From Pectobacterium aquaticum (GTDB lineage: Bacteria > Pseudomonadota > Gammaproteobacteria > Enterobacterales > Enterobacteriaceae): DNA of 64,000 nt. Below are positions 35,880 through 44,326 of the stretch, piece after piece. The notes beneath the pieces were generated by a model. The model was not told where the DNA came from, ran no database searches, and saw only the letters and a program-made list of their open reading frames with translations. Each line of letters starts with the position of its first letter. Position 1 is the first letter of the stretch. The stretch is taken from positions 2,914,001 to 2,978,000 of the forward strand of contig NZ_CP086253.1 of the NCBI RefSeq assembly GCF_003382565.3, read 5' to 3'. The position numbers were made by a program, and so were the translations under genes.

Positions 35880-36004
35880 GGGACACAGCCTAATTGGAGG
35901 CATTACCGGAAAACCGTGGATCATTACTCGCCTGTTCCACTTTGGCTATCCTTGGCTGTGTTAATCTCGGTTACTACCTTAAGAAGTGACAGTACCTGTA
36001 ATTC

Positions 36005-37555
36005 TCATAACATGCTTTCAGCAAAAAAATGGTTTGCAGCTGTACTCTCTTCTTTTGAAAAAAAGAAATACATTAATTTCTCATCAGGTAAGAAATCACC
36101 TTGTCCTTTTTCAATTCTCCGACCATCAATCCCTTCTGCATACATAGCACCTGTTGGGAAAGTCTTTTTTTCGTTTGAATTGTGGTATACAGCAATGACA
36201 ACATTCTCTTCAGCAGGAATTAACGCCTTGAATCCATGGTCAAAGGCTAAAAACTTCACATCACTTTGTGGCGATCCAGCCAGTATTTTTCCTGCTTGAA
36301 CGTAAGCAGCAAGACTGAGATTTGGGCTGCCATCTTTACTTGTCAAACCGAAATATCTGATTCTCCCTCGCGGGTCCTTTTCAGTATAAAAAGGCAACAC
36401 GAACGGAAAATAATGTTTAACCCCAGCGCTATAACCCACTATTGCTTTAGCAGCAATTTGTACAGCAACATCCATATTCTGCTGGTTGACGGTTGTCAGA
36501 TCGTCCGAATAAGACTTTACTCCTGATTCAGTGATCCATACATTGCCAGAAAAACCCTTTGACTTGAGCCATGATTTATATTGAGTCAACGTCTGTATCA
36601 GCTCCTCGGCAGTTTCATAGGTATGAAAACTAAAATCACCTTTGGACTCAAAAAAATCTTTTCGTGATGAGATTGTTTTAGAAAATTCCGTATTAGCATA
36701 AAGACTACCAGCAAAGGTGCCATTAACGACCAAAACATCATTACCAATAGCATTGTGCATTTCTCTGGAATATGAAAGATATCTATCTACATATGCCACC
36801 ATGTCCTTAACAGACAATCTTTGACCTTGCACATTATTGGGCTCATTTTTAGGTTCTATGCCAATCCAAGTCTTCTTCCACCTTTGGGTAACTTTAGGGA
36901 AATCAGTCATGATTTTATCAGAACTAGGAAATCCCAAGTTACCGAACATTGGAACTTGAACAGCCTCTAATATTTGTACATTAGAATTTTGATACTGTTT
37001 CCTGAGACTGTCTGTTTTATAATTACCATCCCACACTCCATTATTAGGAGATAAATCAAGCCAGATCAATCTTTCTCTTGCAACATTAATGTCAATCCGC
37101 TTTAACAGTTGTATATATTGATGCCGAAGATTTTCATCTTTAACAATATAATTCAATGCAGCATCAACACCAAAATAATCAGGTAGTTTTTTTGGCTCAA
37201 GTGAATATATACCTTTTACAACCCCCTTAATATTTAAGTGATAATATCCACTAGGTAAATTCAACTTTACCTTTGACGTGCAGTTAGCACTGGCTACGTT
37301 ACCGGAGTCGGCTTCGCGTCCCATAATGTCTGAGATGGAATAGGACAGGTTATCTTCACAGGGCGATTGCACTATTTCGATCCACGCATCCTTATCAGAT
37401 TCGACCACATACTGATCTAACTCTTTAGCACGCCAAAAAGTACCTACATCCGCCAAAAGGGTATGGGGTAGCATAGCGACACATAATGTGCTACCTAATA
37501 TTATAGATTTGCTCCGTAAGAGACGGTTCAAGATTGCGACAACCCCCAGATTCAT
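36005..37555 (-). CDS. Secreted PslG-like glycoside hydrolase of the EPS operon
   Basis: A 516-residue exported protein with an N-terminal signal/anchor (about 10-36). A beta-rich domain (about 40-120) is followed by a clan GH-A TIM barrel. Residues 127-165 (FGVDAALN, RERLIWLDLS), Glu238 in KNEPN and Glu343 in WITESG match the acid/base and nucleophile of GH39-type enzymes such as PslG, which trims a biofilm polysaccharide in the periplasm. YFGLTSKDGSPN and SLAAY near 401-417 also fit. It starts three bases after the kdsB stop and ends the operon. The exact GH family and linkage cut are inferred. Confidence 0.7.
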   Translation of the reverse strand: MNLGVVAILNRLLRSKSIILGSTLCVAMLPHTLLADVGTFWRAKELDQYVVESDKDAWIEIVQSPCEDNLSYSISDIMGREADSGNVASANCTSKVKLNLPSGYYHLNIKGVVKGIYSLEPKKLPDYFGVDAALNYIVKDENLRHQYIQLLKRIDINVARERLIWLDLSPNNGVWDGNYKTDSLRKQYQNSNVQILEAVQVPMFGNLGFPSSDKIMTDFPKVTQRWKKTWIGIEPKNEPNNVQGQRLSVKDMVAYVDRYLSYSREMHNAIGNDVLVVNGTFAGSLYANTEFSKTISSRKDFFESKGDFSFHTYETAEELIQTLTQYKSWLKSKGFSGNVWITESGVKSYSDDLTTVNQQNMDVAVQIAAKAIVGYSAGVKHYFPFVLPFYTEKDPRGRIRYFGLTSKDGSPNLSLAAYVQAGKILAGSPQSDVKFLAFDHGFKALIPAEENVVIAVYHNSNEKKTFPTGAMYAEGIDGRRIEKGQGDFLPDEKLMYFFFSKEESTAANHFFAESML

Positions 37556-37558
37556 ACT

Positions 37559-38350
37559 CTATTCTCCCGCTAAAGGCACCGCATTTGCATTCAGAATAGC
37601 AATCACACGCTCGACATCTTCTGCAGTATCCACTCCCTGTGGTGGAACACCATCCCAATGTAATACATGGATAGGGATCCCCAACCAAAGTGCCCGCAAC
37701 TGCTCAAGCTTTTCGCTCATCTCCAACTGGCATGGCGGCGTTTTCGTGATTTTATCTAAAATATCAGCGCGATAAGCATAAATACCAATATGCCTTGAAT
37801 AAGCTTTTATATCCCATTGTTCAGGAGGCAACTCGCGATTGAATGGCACCGCCCATCTTGAGAAGGTGATAGCATGGCTATCTTTGTCACACATAAGTTT
37901 GACAACATTAGCATCGTGTAGCTGGTTCATCGTTTCAATAGGAACTGAAACTGTGCCCATTGAAAAATTTGCCGATTGCCTGCAAAAATTAGCAAATGCG
38001 CGCAGCAACGCTGCCGGAACCAAGGGCTCATCACCCTGCACATTGATTATGATGTCACTACCTGACCACCCTATGTTTCGAACGACTTCTGCTGTTCTAT
38101 CTGTGCCCGATTCATGATTAACATCAGTCATGATGCCAGGCACATCATAGGCACGAAGAACAGACTGAATACGTGCGTCATCGAAAGCTACCACAATATC
38201 TGCATCTTGCAACGCGCAACGGACGGCGTCATATACACGCACGATCATCGGCTTACCAGAAAGATCGATCAATGGTTTACCTGGCAGCCGAGTGGAACCA
38301 TAACGTGCCGGAATAACAACTTTTAACCTAGATTCACTGGACTGCACCAT
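37559..38350 (-). CDS. kdsB: CMP-Kdo synthetase KdsB
   Basis: 3-deoxy-manno-octulosonate cytidylyltransferase, activating Kdo as CMP-Kdo; 263 residues. Motifs: VVIPARYGSTRLPGKPL, HESGTDRTAEV, VQGDEPLV, RHIGIYAYR. ATG 38350 has GGGAGAG ahead; the frame extends six residues to a TTG. As an extra copy beside kdsA and kdsD inside the EPS operon, it should serve the polymer rather than lipid A, as in group 2-type capsule loci. Confidence 0.93.
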   Translation of the reverse strand: MVQSSESRLKVVIPARYGSTRLPGKPLIDLSGKPMIVRVYDAVRCALQDADIVVAFDDARIQSVLRAYDVPGIMTDVNHESGTDRTAEVVRNIGWSGSDIIINVQGDEPLVPAALLRAFANFCRQSANFSMGTVSVPIETMNQLHDANVVKLMCDKDSHAITFSRWAVPFNRELPPEQWDIKAYSRHIGIYAYRADILDKITKTPPCQLEMSEKLEQLRALWLGIPIHVLHWDGVPPQGVDTAEDVERVIAILNANAVPLAGE

Positions 38351-38770
38351 ATCTCTCCCATTGCGCAATCAATGGCTGATAGGCCTTCTGGAGAGAAAGC
38401 CCCCCGCTTGCAAAATACGCTCAACAACCTCCCTTGCCACCCCTTTCCCACCTTGGGATACAGGGCGGGATTCCACTTTGTTGATGAATTAACCAAAGAT
38501 AACCTCGCTACGAAAATCTCCTGACCATCCGGCACATTGTTGTTTGCCCGCTATGCTATCTTTTTTTCCTTCATGCTGTTTCAGGACACTCAATGCCACT
38601 CGATTGAACAGCGCCATATGCGCCGCTCCTTCTGGGTCTTTTAGCTGCATCTCATCTTCTCTGAAAACCACATCCAATACCCAATGCAGTTGATTTTCTA
38701 TGCATCTGATGTAGCCCCCTGAAACACCAGACAGTAGCTGTATCTCCAGATAAGAGATAGGCTTGAATAT

Positions 38771-39154
38771 ATGTCTAACACTAACGCCAATTTTGAGATG
38801 ACCGGGATCCTGTTAGGGCAAGAAGTCCGTAAACGTAAAACTCCTCAGGAGAAGATCGCCATTATCCAGCAGACGATGGAGCCGGGCATGAATGTCTCCC
38901 ATGTCGCCCGCCTGTATGGTATCCAGCCCAGCCTGCTGGATCTATATCAGGAAGGCAGCCTCACCGCCGTGGCGGCCGGAGAGGAAGTCGTTCTTGCTTC
39001 TGAGCTTACTGCTGCTCTGAAGCAGGTCAGGGAGCTTCAGCGACTTCTGGGCAAGAAGACGATGGAAGTTGAGATCCTGAAAGAAGCCGTGGAGTACGGC
39101 CAGTCGCGAAAATGGATAGCGCACGCGCCCTTGTTGCCAAAGGACGGGGAATAG
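38771..39154 (+). CDS. IS2-like OrfA
   Basis: 127 residues (TPQEKIAIIQQTMEPGMNVSHVARLYG; GSLTAVAAGEEVVLASELTAALKQVRELQRLLGKKTMEVEILKEAVEYG) with an HTH and leucine zipper. A few residues between GIQPSLL and YQEGSL appear deleted relative to IS2 OrfA, so it may not be active. Confidence 0.82.
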   Translation: MSNTNANFEMTGILLGQEVRKRKTPQEKIAIIQQTMEPGMNVSHVARLYGIQPSLLDLYQEGSLTAVAAGEEVVLASELTAALKQVRELQRLLGKKTMEVEILKEAVEYGQSRKWIAHAPLLPKDGE

Positions 39155-39808
39155 CCCTGGTCAGCCGCACCATGGGCGTGTCGCGTGCGCAACTGTCACT
39201 GCGGATTAACCGTTCTGCCGACTGGCAGGACAGGCGCTGTAACCGGCGTAATGACGAAGCAGACGCAGGAATACTGTCGGCTATCCTGAACATTATCAGC
39301 GACATGCCGAGTTATGGTTATCGACGCGTGTGGGGCATCCTGCGCAAGCAACGTCGCACAGAGGGACAGGCCCCTAACGGCTTTACAGGATAATGAGCGA
39401 GCATAACCTGTTGTTGTTGCATGACAAGCCAGAGCGACCGAAGCGTGAACATAAGGGCAAAATCGCGGTAGCAGAAAGCGATATGCGCTGGTGTTCAGAT
39501 GGCTTCGAGTTCGGCTGCGACAACGGCGAAAAACTGCGGGTAACGTTCGCGCTGGACTGCTGCGACCGTGAGGCCATAGACTGGGAAGCAAGCACGGTAG
39601 GCTATGACAGTTCGACGGTGCAGGATGTGATGCTGAGGTCGGTGGAAAAGCGCTTCGGCGACTGGTTGCCGGATACAGCGGTGCAGTGGCTGACGGATAA
39701 CGGCTCAGCGTATACCGCGAATGAAACGCGGAGGTTCGCGAGAGAGCTGAATCTGGTGCCCTGCACAACAGCGGTGAGCAGCCCGCAGAGTAATGGCATG
39801 GCGGAGCG
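39112..39808 (+). pseudogene. IS2-like OrfB, frameshifted and truncated
   Basis: Starts MDSARALVAKGRGIALVSR and is open to 39393, then changes frame at about 39390 into MRWCSDGFEFGCDNGEKLR...LTDNGSAYTANETRRFARELN and ends at SNGMAE. The catalytic Glu region is lost. Inactive. Confidence 0.88.
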
Positions 39809-39811
39809 GTA

Positions 39812-40299
39812 GCATTTTCCAGCGACAGACATTCAATAAGCTGGCGGGCCACCGGTCCTTCTTTACCTTTGCTTTCAGTAGATTGTTGATACAACGCAAT
39901 ACCATTGCCAATGTCATAAGCGCTGACGACATGCAGAGCTTGCGCTAAAAAGCCGTTGCCCGTTCCGCGAAGCGTTTTACCGTCAATCGCTATCTGTTTT
40001 CTGCCATTACTGCTGCGACGTTCATTAATCCAGCTTAACAGTGCCGACATCAGGGACTGGCTATCTAATGCCTTGATAATATTGGCGATACAGTGACGTT
40101 TTGGAATGCCATTAGCAAAAGGAGAATGCTGTCTCAGCCACGGGAGTTGGCACTCACCGAATTGCTGTATGGCTTTCCATCCCGATGCACCGCTTAGCAC
40201 AGCGGTAAAGGTGAGGAAAATGACGTCCATCAATTCATGCTTTTTATTCGTTTCGCAGCGTGGGTCGGGTATTTCATTGATATAATTAAAGATAGTCAT
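39812..40299 (-). pseudogene. ISAs1 transposase, N-terminal piece (copy 1)
   Basis: Encodes MTIFNYINEIPDPRCETNKK to about LIECLSLENA, matching the intact transposase at 51424-52521. Beyond this the frame runs antisense through the IS2-like fragment, giving a meaningless fused product. The C-terminal piece (VLDVVFREDEM to SEVIFG) is at 38499-38704. Confidence 0.88.
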
Positions 40300-40437
40300 T
40301 GTCTTTCACTGAGAGTTAGTGGAGATAAAGCTCAGATCAATAAAATCGAAATAAGTTCTCTATTTCAATAAGTAAAGTGGGATCCCGCCCTGCCTTGGGA
40401 TGTGACTACATAATCCGCAGCCTCTAGGCTGTGTCCC

Positions 40438-40953
40438 TTAATTGCATAACTTCTTGTAAAAGAGCCGGATGCAGCCCAGTTTCACCATCGACAGATAATT
40501 TCTCGCCGTTTTATCGTAACGAGTAGCGATGCGACGGTATTCTTTCAAGCGGCCAAAACACCGCTCAACAACGTTGCGATTTCGGTAGGCATCACGGTCG
40601 AGTTGTGAACGCCCATCCGATGCCATTTTTTCATTAGATTTTCGGGGGATAACCACTTTTATCCCTTTTCGTTTCAGCTCATTGCGAAGTGCATGTCCCG
40701 AGTAAGCCTTATCAGCCAGCACCGCATGACCACGACGTTTCATACTGCCGTTCTGACGCTGAACACCAATACCATCCAGCAGGCGTAATGCGAACTGGCT
40801 TTCGTGAGCCTGTCCGGGACTCAGTACAATGTTTAACGGCAGACCGTCTGCGTCTGTCGCCAGATGGATTTTGGTGCCAAAACCACCGCGAGAGCGACCC
40901 AGCCCATTATCTGCGGTGATATCGATATGTTTTTTTGAGCGCCGGCAGCACAT
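40438..40953 (-). CDS. IS5-family transposase, C-terminal frame (copy 2)
   Basis: Same 171-residue product as at 35364-35879 (ADKAYSG; ERCFGRLKEYRR). Confidence 0.87.
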   Translation of the reverse strand: MCCRRSKKHIDITADNGLGRSRGGFGTKIHLATDADGLPLNIVLSPGQAHESQFALRLLDGIGVQRQNGSMKRRGHAVLADKAYSGHALRNELKRKGIKVVIPRKSNEKMASDGRSQLDRDAYRNRNVVERCFGRLKEYRRIATRYDKTARNYLSMVKLGCIRLFYKKLCN

Positions 40954-41282
40954 TTCAGCGCGCGGATATTGCTGCCATCCAGCGCCGTGGCAGACCAGTC
41001 AACAAGGCCGTTTGCATCAAGTAACGAAAGTAACCTATTGAAAATAATGTTAATAACACCCGATTTTGACCACCGGTTAAAGCGATTATAAACCGTTTTC
41101 CACGAACCATATCGCTCAGGTAAATCGCGCCAGGGTGCGCCAGAACACAACACCCAGAACATACCGTTAATGATTTTACGATGCTCAGCCCATGGGCGTC
41201 CGGCCCGTGGGGATGTGGGTTCAGCAGGCAGCAAGGGCTGGATGATGCTCCATGCTTCATCGGGAAGATCGTATCGGGCCAT
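40833..41282 (-). CDS. IS5-family transposase, N-terminal frame (copy 2)
   Basis: Same 149-residue product as at 35035-35484, overlapping the C-terminal frame and joined to it by a presumed frameshift. Confidence 0.87.
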   Translation of the reverse strand: MARYDLPDEAWSIIQPLLPAEPTSPRAGRPWAEHRKIINGMFWVLCSGAPWRDLPERYGSWKTVYNRFNRWSKSGVINIIFNRLLSLLDANGLVDWSATALDGSNIRALKCAAGAQKNISISPQIMGWVALAVVLAPKSIWRQTQTVCR

Positions 41283-41736
41283 AGTTCAATGTGTTGTGGG
41301 AACAAGTAGTTACTATAGCTCAGGTGATTAAGGGACACAGCCTAGTACCAAAGAATGTGCATCGGAAGGGGCGTAAAAACAACCAACAATCCCAGCCAAG
41401 GGAAGTTCAACAACATCATCACCCACATATGCGTATCATCTAACATCTGCTCGCGTTTAATTGCCTCGTAAGCTTCACGCTTTTCCAAGTGTCCTGTTAT
41501 GGTTACATCGAATTTAAGCTGCTGGATTCGAAAATCCAGCGCTTTACTGCTTTTCCCTGACAGCACACCTGCACGTAAACCGTGCGCATGTAACAACGCA
41601 ATAGCTAATCCATCTCTGACATTGAATGCTTTAAAGCGCTCTCCTTGTTCATCCAAGTATAATGAACCGTCGGTCAGCACCCCATCAACATCAAATAACA
41701 CCAAACGAATCGGCCCTTGATACACCGATCTCATCC

Positions 41737-42582
41737 TTATTCAATCTCCAAAGCAGGCAAAGATTTAATTAGCTCGTCGACCGATTTAATCTGAGTTAGA
41801 AAAGGCGCTAATGCAGCCAGAGGCAGAGCACTGGGACCATCACAACGCGCATTATTGGGATCGGGGTGAGACTCAAGAAACAGCCCTGCTAGCCCGACGC
41901 CCATTCCCGATCTTGCTAGCTCTAAGACTTGCCGACGGCGACCACCTGAAGCTGCACTACCAGGATCTCTACGCTGGAGGCTATGAGTAACATCGAATAT
42001 GGCCGGCAACCCATCGCAAGCTTCAATCATTTCTCTGAACCCCAGCATATCGACTACAAGATTATCGTAGCCGAATTGTGCACCACGCTCACAAAGGATG
42101 ATTTTTTCGTTCCCCGCTTCGCGAATTTTACTCACGATATGCTTCATTTGCTGAGGGCTTATAAATTGCGGTTTTTTGATGTTTATCACACGCCCAGTTT
42201 CTGCAATAGCGACGACCAAATCGGTTTGTCGAGCGAGAAACGCAGGAATCTGCAACACATCAACCACTTCTGCGACTACAGCTGCCTGCTCTGGCTCATG
42301 AACATCAGTAATTACCGGTACATCGAAACGCTTTTTAACTTCTTCAAATATTCTCAATCCCTCTTGCAAACCGACGCCACGAAAAGACTTAACGGATGAA
42401 CGGTTTGCTTTATCAAAAGAGGCTTTGAACACATAGGGGATACCAAGTTTACTCGTTACATTGACATAGTGTTCAACAGCCGATAACGTTGAATCTAAAT
42501 CTTCCAAAACGTTAATACCGCCGAATAATACAAACGGACGTTGGTTTGAAACCACTATATTTTTTGAAATTACAACTTCCAT
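41737..42582 (-). CDS. kdsA: Kdo-8-phosphate synthase KdsA
   Basis: Condenses arabinose-5-phosphate and PEP to Kdo-8-phosphate; 281 residues. Motifs: KASFDKANRSS near 50-60, PVITDVHE, IPAFLARQTDL, and IFDVTHSLQ toward the end. ATG 42582 begins MEVVISKNIVVS. The 21 upstream codons remain open but lack a ribosome site. It ends two bases before kdsC and lies 182 bases after kdsD. No tRNA or further gene is seen in that gap. Confidence 0.94.
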   Translation of the reverse strand: MEVVISKNIVVSNQRPFVLFGGINVLEDLDSTLSAVEHYVNVTSKLGIPYVFKASFDKANRSSVKSFRGVGLQEGLRIFEEVKKRFDVPVITDVHEPEQAAVVAEVVDVLQIPAFLARQTDLVVAIAETGRVINIKKPQFISPQQMKHIVSKIREAGNEKIILCERGAQFGYDNLVVDMLGFREMIEACDGLPAIFDVTHSLQRRDPGSAASGGRRRQVLELARSGMGVGLAGLFLESHPDPNNARCDGPSALPLAALAPFLTQIKSVDELIKSLPALEIE

Positions 42583-42764
42583 AATTAAACCCTTACCCAC
42601 TATATTTGAAGAGAAACCGATACAATTAAGAACTATCAGTTTCAATACATTACAACATCAACCATTATTCAGAATGAATAATTAACACATCAGTTATATT
42701 ATTCGTCCTATAAGGCACACTCACTAACAAGCTTGGAAATCAGTTTGAATGATTAATCACGCGG

Positions 42765-43724
42765 TTATTTTTTAAAAATACCGACCAGATCATCGCGGTC
42801 GAAAACAAGCAATGCAGAAATTTTTCGCCGCTCCATTAATTGCAGTGCATCCTCCGTGCGCGTGCCAACAGAGACGCGTACGGGGTTGCGGGTCATCACC
42901 TCAACGGCTTTGCGATCAAAAAAATCTTTACCGTGTTGTTCAAGAGCCCGCCGGATATCACCATCGGTAATAACGGCCCAACTGTCTTTGGTGCGAACAA
43001 TAGCAAGCCCTAAGCTGGAGTGCGTTATCGTCGCAATAACATCCATTAAGGGTGTATATTCCTCCACCAAAGGCAGCGTACCCTTGAACATCTCATACTC
43101 AACTTTGCTTAGTAGACGTCTTCCAAGTGAGCCACCGGGGTGGAAACGGGCAAAATTCTCAGGCTTGAAACCACGAGCTTCCATCATGGTTATCGCCAAC
43201 GCATCCCCCATTGCCAAGGTAGCGGTGGTAGAAGACGTTGGTGCCAATTGCAGCGGACATGCCTCTTGCTTGACATGTACATTAAGATGGCAATCAGCCG
43301 CACGCGCCAATGTTGAATCTGGATTCCCTGTGATACCAATCAAAATATTACCGTTATCCTTCAGGAAGGGTAACAACTTAACAACTTCGTCGGTTTCACC
43401 TGAATTAGAAATGGCAACAAACACATCTTCATGCGTTACCATTCCCAAATCGCCGTGATATGCCTCACCAGGATGCATGAAAAAACTGGGCGTACCGGTG
43501 CTTGCCATAGTTGCTGCAACTTTCTTACCTATTATCCCTGATTTTCCCATACCACAGATAATAACCCGACCTTTGGACTCGAGAATATATCTAACAGCCC
43601 AATTAAATTGCTCATCCAAGTTATTAGAAAGCCCAGCAACAGCTTTAGCCTCAATATTAAAGACATGGCGTGCAACTGCGACATAATCGAGGTTAGTATC
43701 AAATATCGTGCTCATATTTGCCAT
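42765..43724 (-). CDS. kdsD: Arabinose-5-phosphate isomerase KdsD/KpsF
   Basis: Converts ribulose-5-phosphate to arabinose-5-phosphate for Kdo. 319 residues: a SIS domain (about 35-180; CGMGKSGIIGKKVAATMASTG, HGDLGMV, ISNSGETDE) followed by two CBS modules (about 200-319; FHPGGSLGRRLL links them). A paralog inside a polysaccharide locus is usually named kpsF. AAGAGAAG precedes ATG 43724. Confidence 0.93.
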   Translation of the reverse strand: MANMSTIFDTNLDYVAVARHVFNIEAKAVAGLSNNLDEQFNWAVRYILESKGRVIICGMGKSGIIGKKVAATMASTGTPSFFMHPGEAYHGDLGMVTHEDVFVAISNSGETDEVVKLLPFLKDNGNILIGITGNPDSTLARAADCHLNVHVKQEACPLQLAPTSSTTATLAMGDALAITMMEARGFKPENFARFHPGGSLGRRLLSKVEYEMFKGTLPLVEEYTPLMDVIATITHSSLGLAIVRTKDSWAVITDGDIRRALEQHGKDFFDRKAVEVMTRNPVRVSVGTRTEDALQLMERRKISALLVFDRDDLVGIFKK

Positions 43725-43741
43725 TCTTCTCTTATCTATTA

Positions 43742-44326
43742 TTAATATTGGGAATGTTTTTCCACTTCACAAACACGTTCCCACGATGAAGTCTCTGGAT
43801 TATAGCGTTTGATAACTCTTCCAGGGGCACCTACAATAACTGAATAATCAGGAAAAACACCTCTTACAACTGCATTCGCGCCCACAACACAACCTTTGCC
43901 AAGAATCGTACCAGCTTGAATTCGAGCACCAACGCCGATAAAACAATTTTCGCCAACTTCTGTTTTTTTTATTATATTCGGTTGTTCAAATACGGGGAGA
44001 GCGATATTTGTATAAGTATGATCTGTATCAGTGATAAATACATTACTAGAAATCAAACAACCGCTACCAATATGCAATTCTGTGCTAGCAATGACATGAA
44101 AACCTTGTCCTATCGATACATTGCTATGTATAAACAATCGTCCTTCACCATGACATTCGGCTCGCAACCCCGGAAAAATTCGAACTCGTTCTCCAAAATA
44201 CATTTTCAGTGAATTCATTAAAAAGACAGGTTTTCCTATATAACCAGGAAATTCAAACCGCCCCAAAATAAACTTATAAAAAAAAGCACGTAGCACCCAA
44301 ATAATTACATGTATTTTATTCATCAT
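43742..44326 (-). CDS. Left-handed beta-helix O-acetyltransferase
   Basis: A 194-residue hexapeptide-repeat acyltransferase with imperfect [LIV]-G-x4 coils (IGSGCLISSNVFITDTDHTY, VGENCFIGVGARIQAGTILGKGCVVGANAVV) and the catalytic His in TDTDHTY. The N-terminus is hydrophobic (IIWVLRAFFYKFIL). It overlaps the polymerase gene by four bases. It probably O-acetylates a repeat-unit sugar with acetyl-CoA; which sugar is unknown. Confidence 0.85.
   Translation of the reverse strand: MMNKIHVIIWVLRAFFYKFILGRFEFPGYIGKPVFLMNSLKMYFGERVRIFPGLRAECHGEGRLFIHSNVSIGQGFHVIASTELHIGSGCLISSNVFITDTDHTYTNIALPVFEQPNIIKKTEVGENCFIGVGARIQAGTILGKGCVVGANAVVRGVFPDYSVIVGAPGRVIKRYNPETSSWERVCEVEKHSQY

Larger units (their letters stand above)
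34975..35890 (+). mobile_element. IS5-family element, copy 1
   Basis: 916 bases with terminal repeats GGCTGTGTCCCTTAA and TTAAGGGACACAGCC. Comparison with the uninterrupted IS1 remnant at 18433-18458 shows a TA target duplication. The sequence appears the same as copy 2 at 40427-41342 in inverted orientation. Two overlapping reading frames encode the transposase. Confidence 0.92.
32678..35907 (+). mobile_element. IS1-family element invaded by IS3- and IS5-family elements
   Basis: Outer ends GGTAATGCCTTCAAT and the complement of GGTAATGCCTCCAAT match at 14 of 15 positions. Flanking 8-base repeats GGAAAATC / GGAAAACC (one mismatch) look like the IS1 target duplication. An IS3-family element (33046-34644) separates insA from the insB fragment, and an IS5-family copy (34975-35890) sits at the insB stop. 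The composite lies in the convergent gap between rmlD and the glycosidase gene, where it harms neither. Confidence 0.9.
38710..39808 (+). mobile_element. IS2-like (IS3 family) fragment
   Basis: Begins TGTAGCCCCCTGAAACACC. It carries OrfA and a frameshifted, 3'-truncated OrfB resembling IS2, and stops abruptly after the codons for SNGMAE where the ISAs1 sequence resumes. The right end of the element is missing. Confidence 0.85.
38461..40392 (-). mobile_element. ISAs1-family element, copy 1, disrupted by an IS2-like fragment
   Basis: Ends read CAGGGCGGGATTCCACTTTG and the complement AAGTGGGATCCCGCCCTG. The flanking 10-base repeats differ at one position. Compared with the intact copy at 51396, the middle of the transposase gene (about 390 bases) is missing and is replaced by an IS3/IS2-like fragment (about 38705-39808). 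The transposase N-terminal (39812-40299) and C-terminal (38499-38704) parts remain. Confidence 0.9.
40427..41342 (-). mobile_element. IS5-family element, copy 2, in kdsC
   Basis: 916 bases, apparently the same as copy 1 (34975-35890) but inverted, with TA repeats on both sides (40425-40426 and 41343-41344). Removing it and one TA joins GGTACTA to GAGGCTGCG and restores the KdsC frame at LVLEAADYV. Confidence 0.93.
38369..41734 (-). pseudogene. kdsC: kdsC, broken by a frameshift and two insertion sequences
   Basis: Kdo-8-phosphate phosphatase gene in three pieces. The N-terminal piece (41343-41734) keeps the HAD motif FDVDGVLTDG. A one-base loss near 41425 shifts it out of frame; the shifted frame reads AYVGDDVVELPLAG, as expected. 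An IS5 copy then interrupts it (TA duplication), followed by 34 bases encoding EAADYVVTSQ (40393-40426). An ISAs1 follows (10-base duplication CCTTGGGAT+A/G). The end (38369-38460) encodes GGKGVAREVVERILQAGG. Joined, they rebuild a full KdsC. A housekeeping kdsC elsewhere must supply the activity. Confidence 0.93.

Noticed and set aside
39196..40299. 367-residue open frame starting as an ISAs1 transposase
   Set aside because: From about 39810 it reads antisense through the IS2-like fragment; it is a chance fusion, not a gene.
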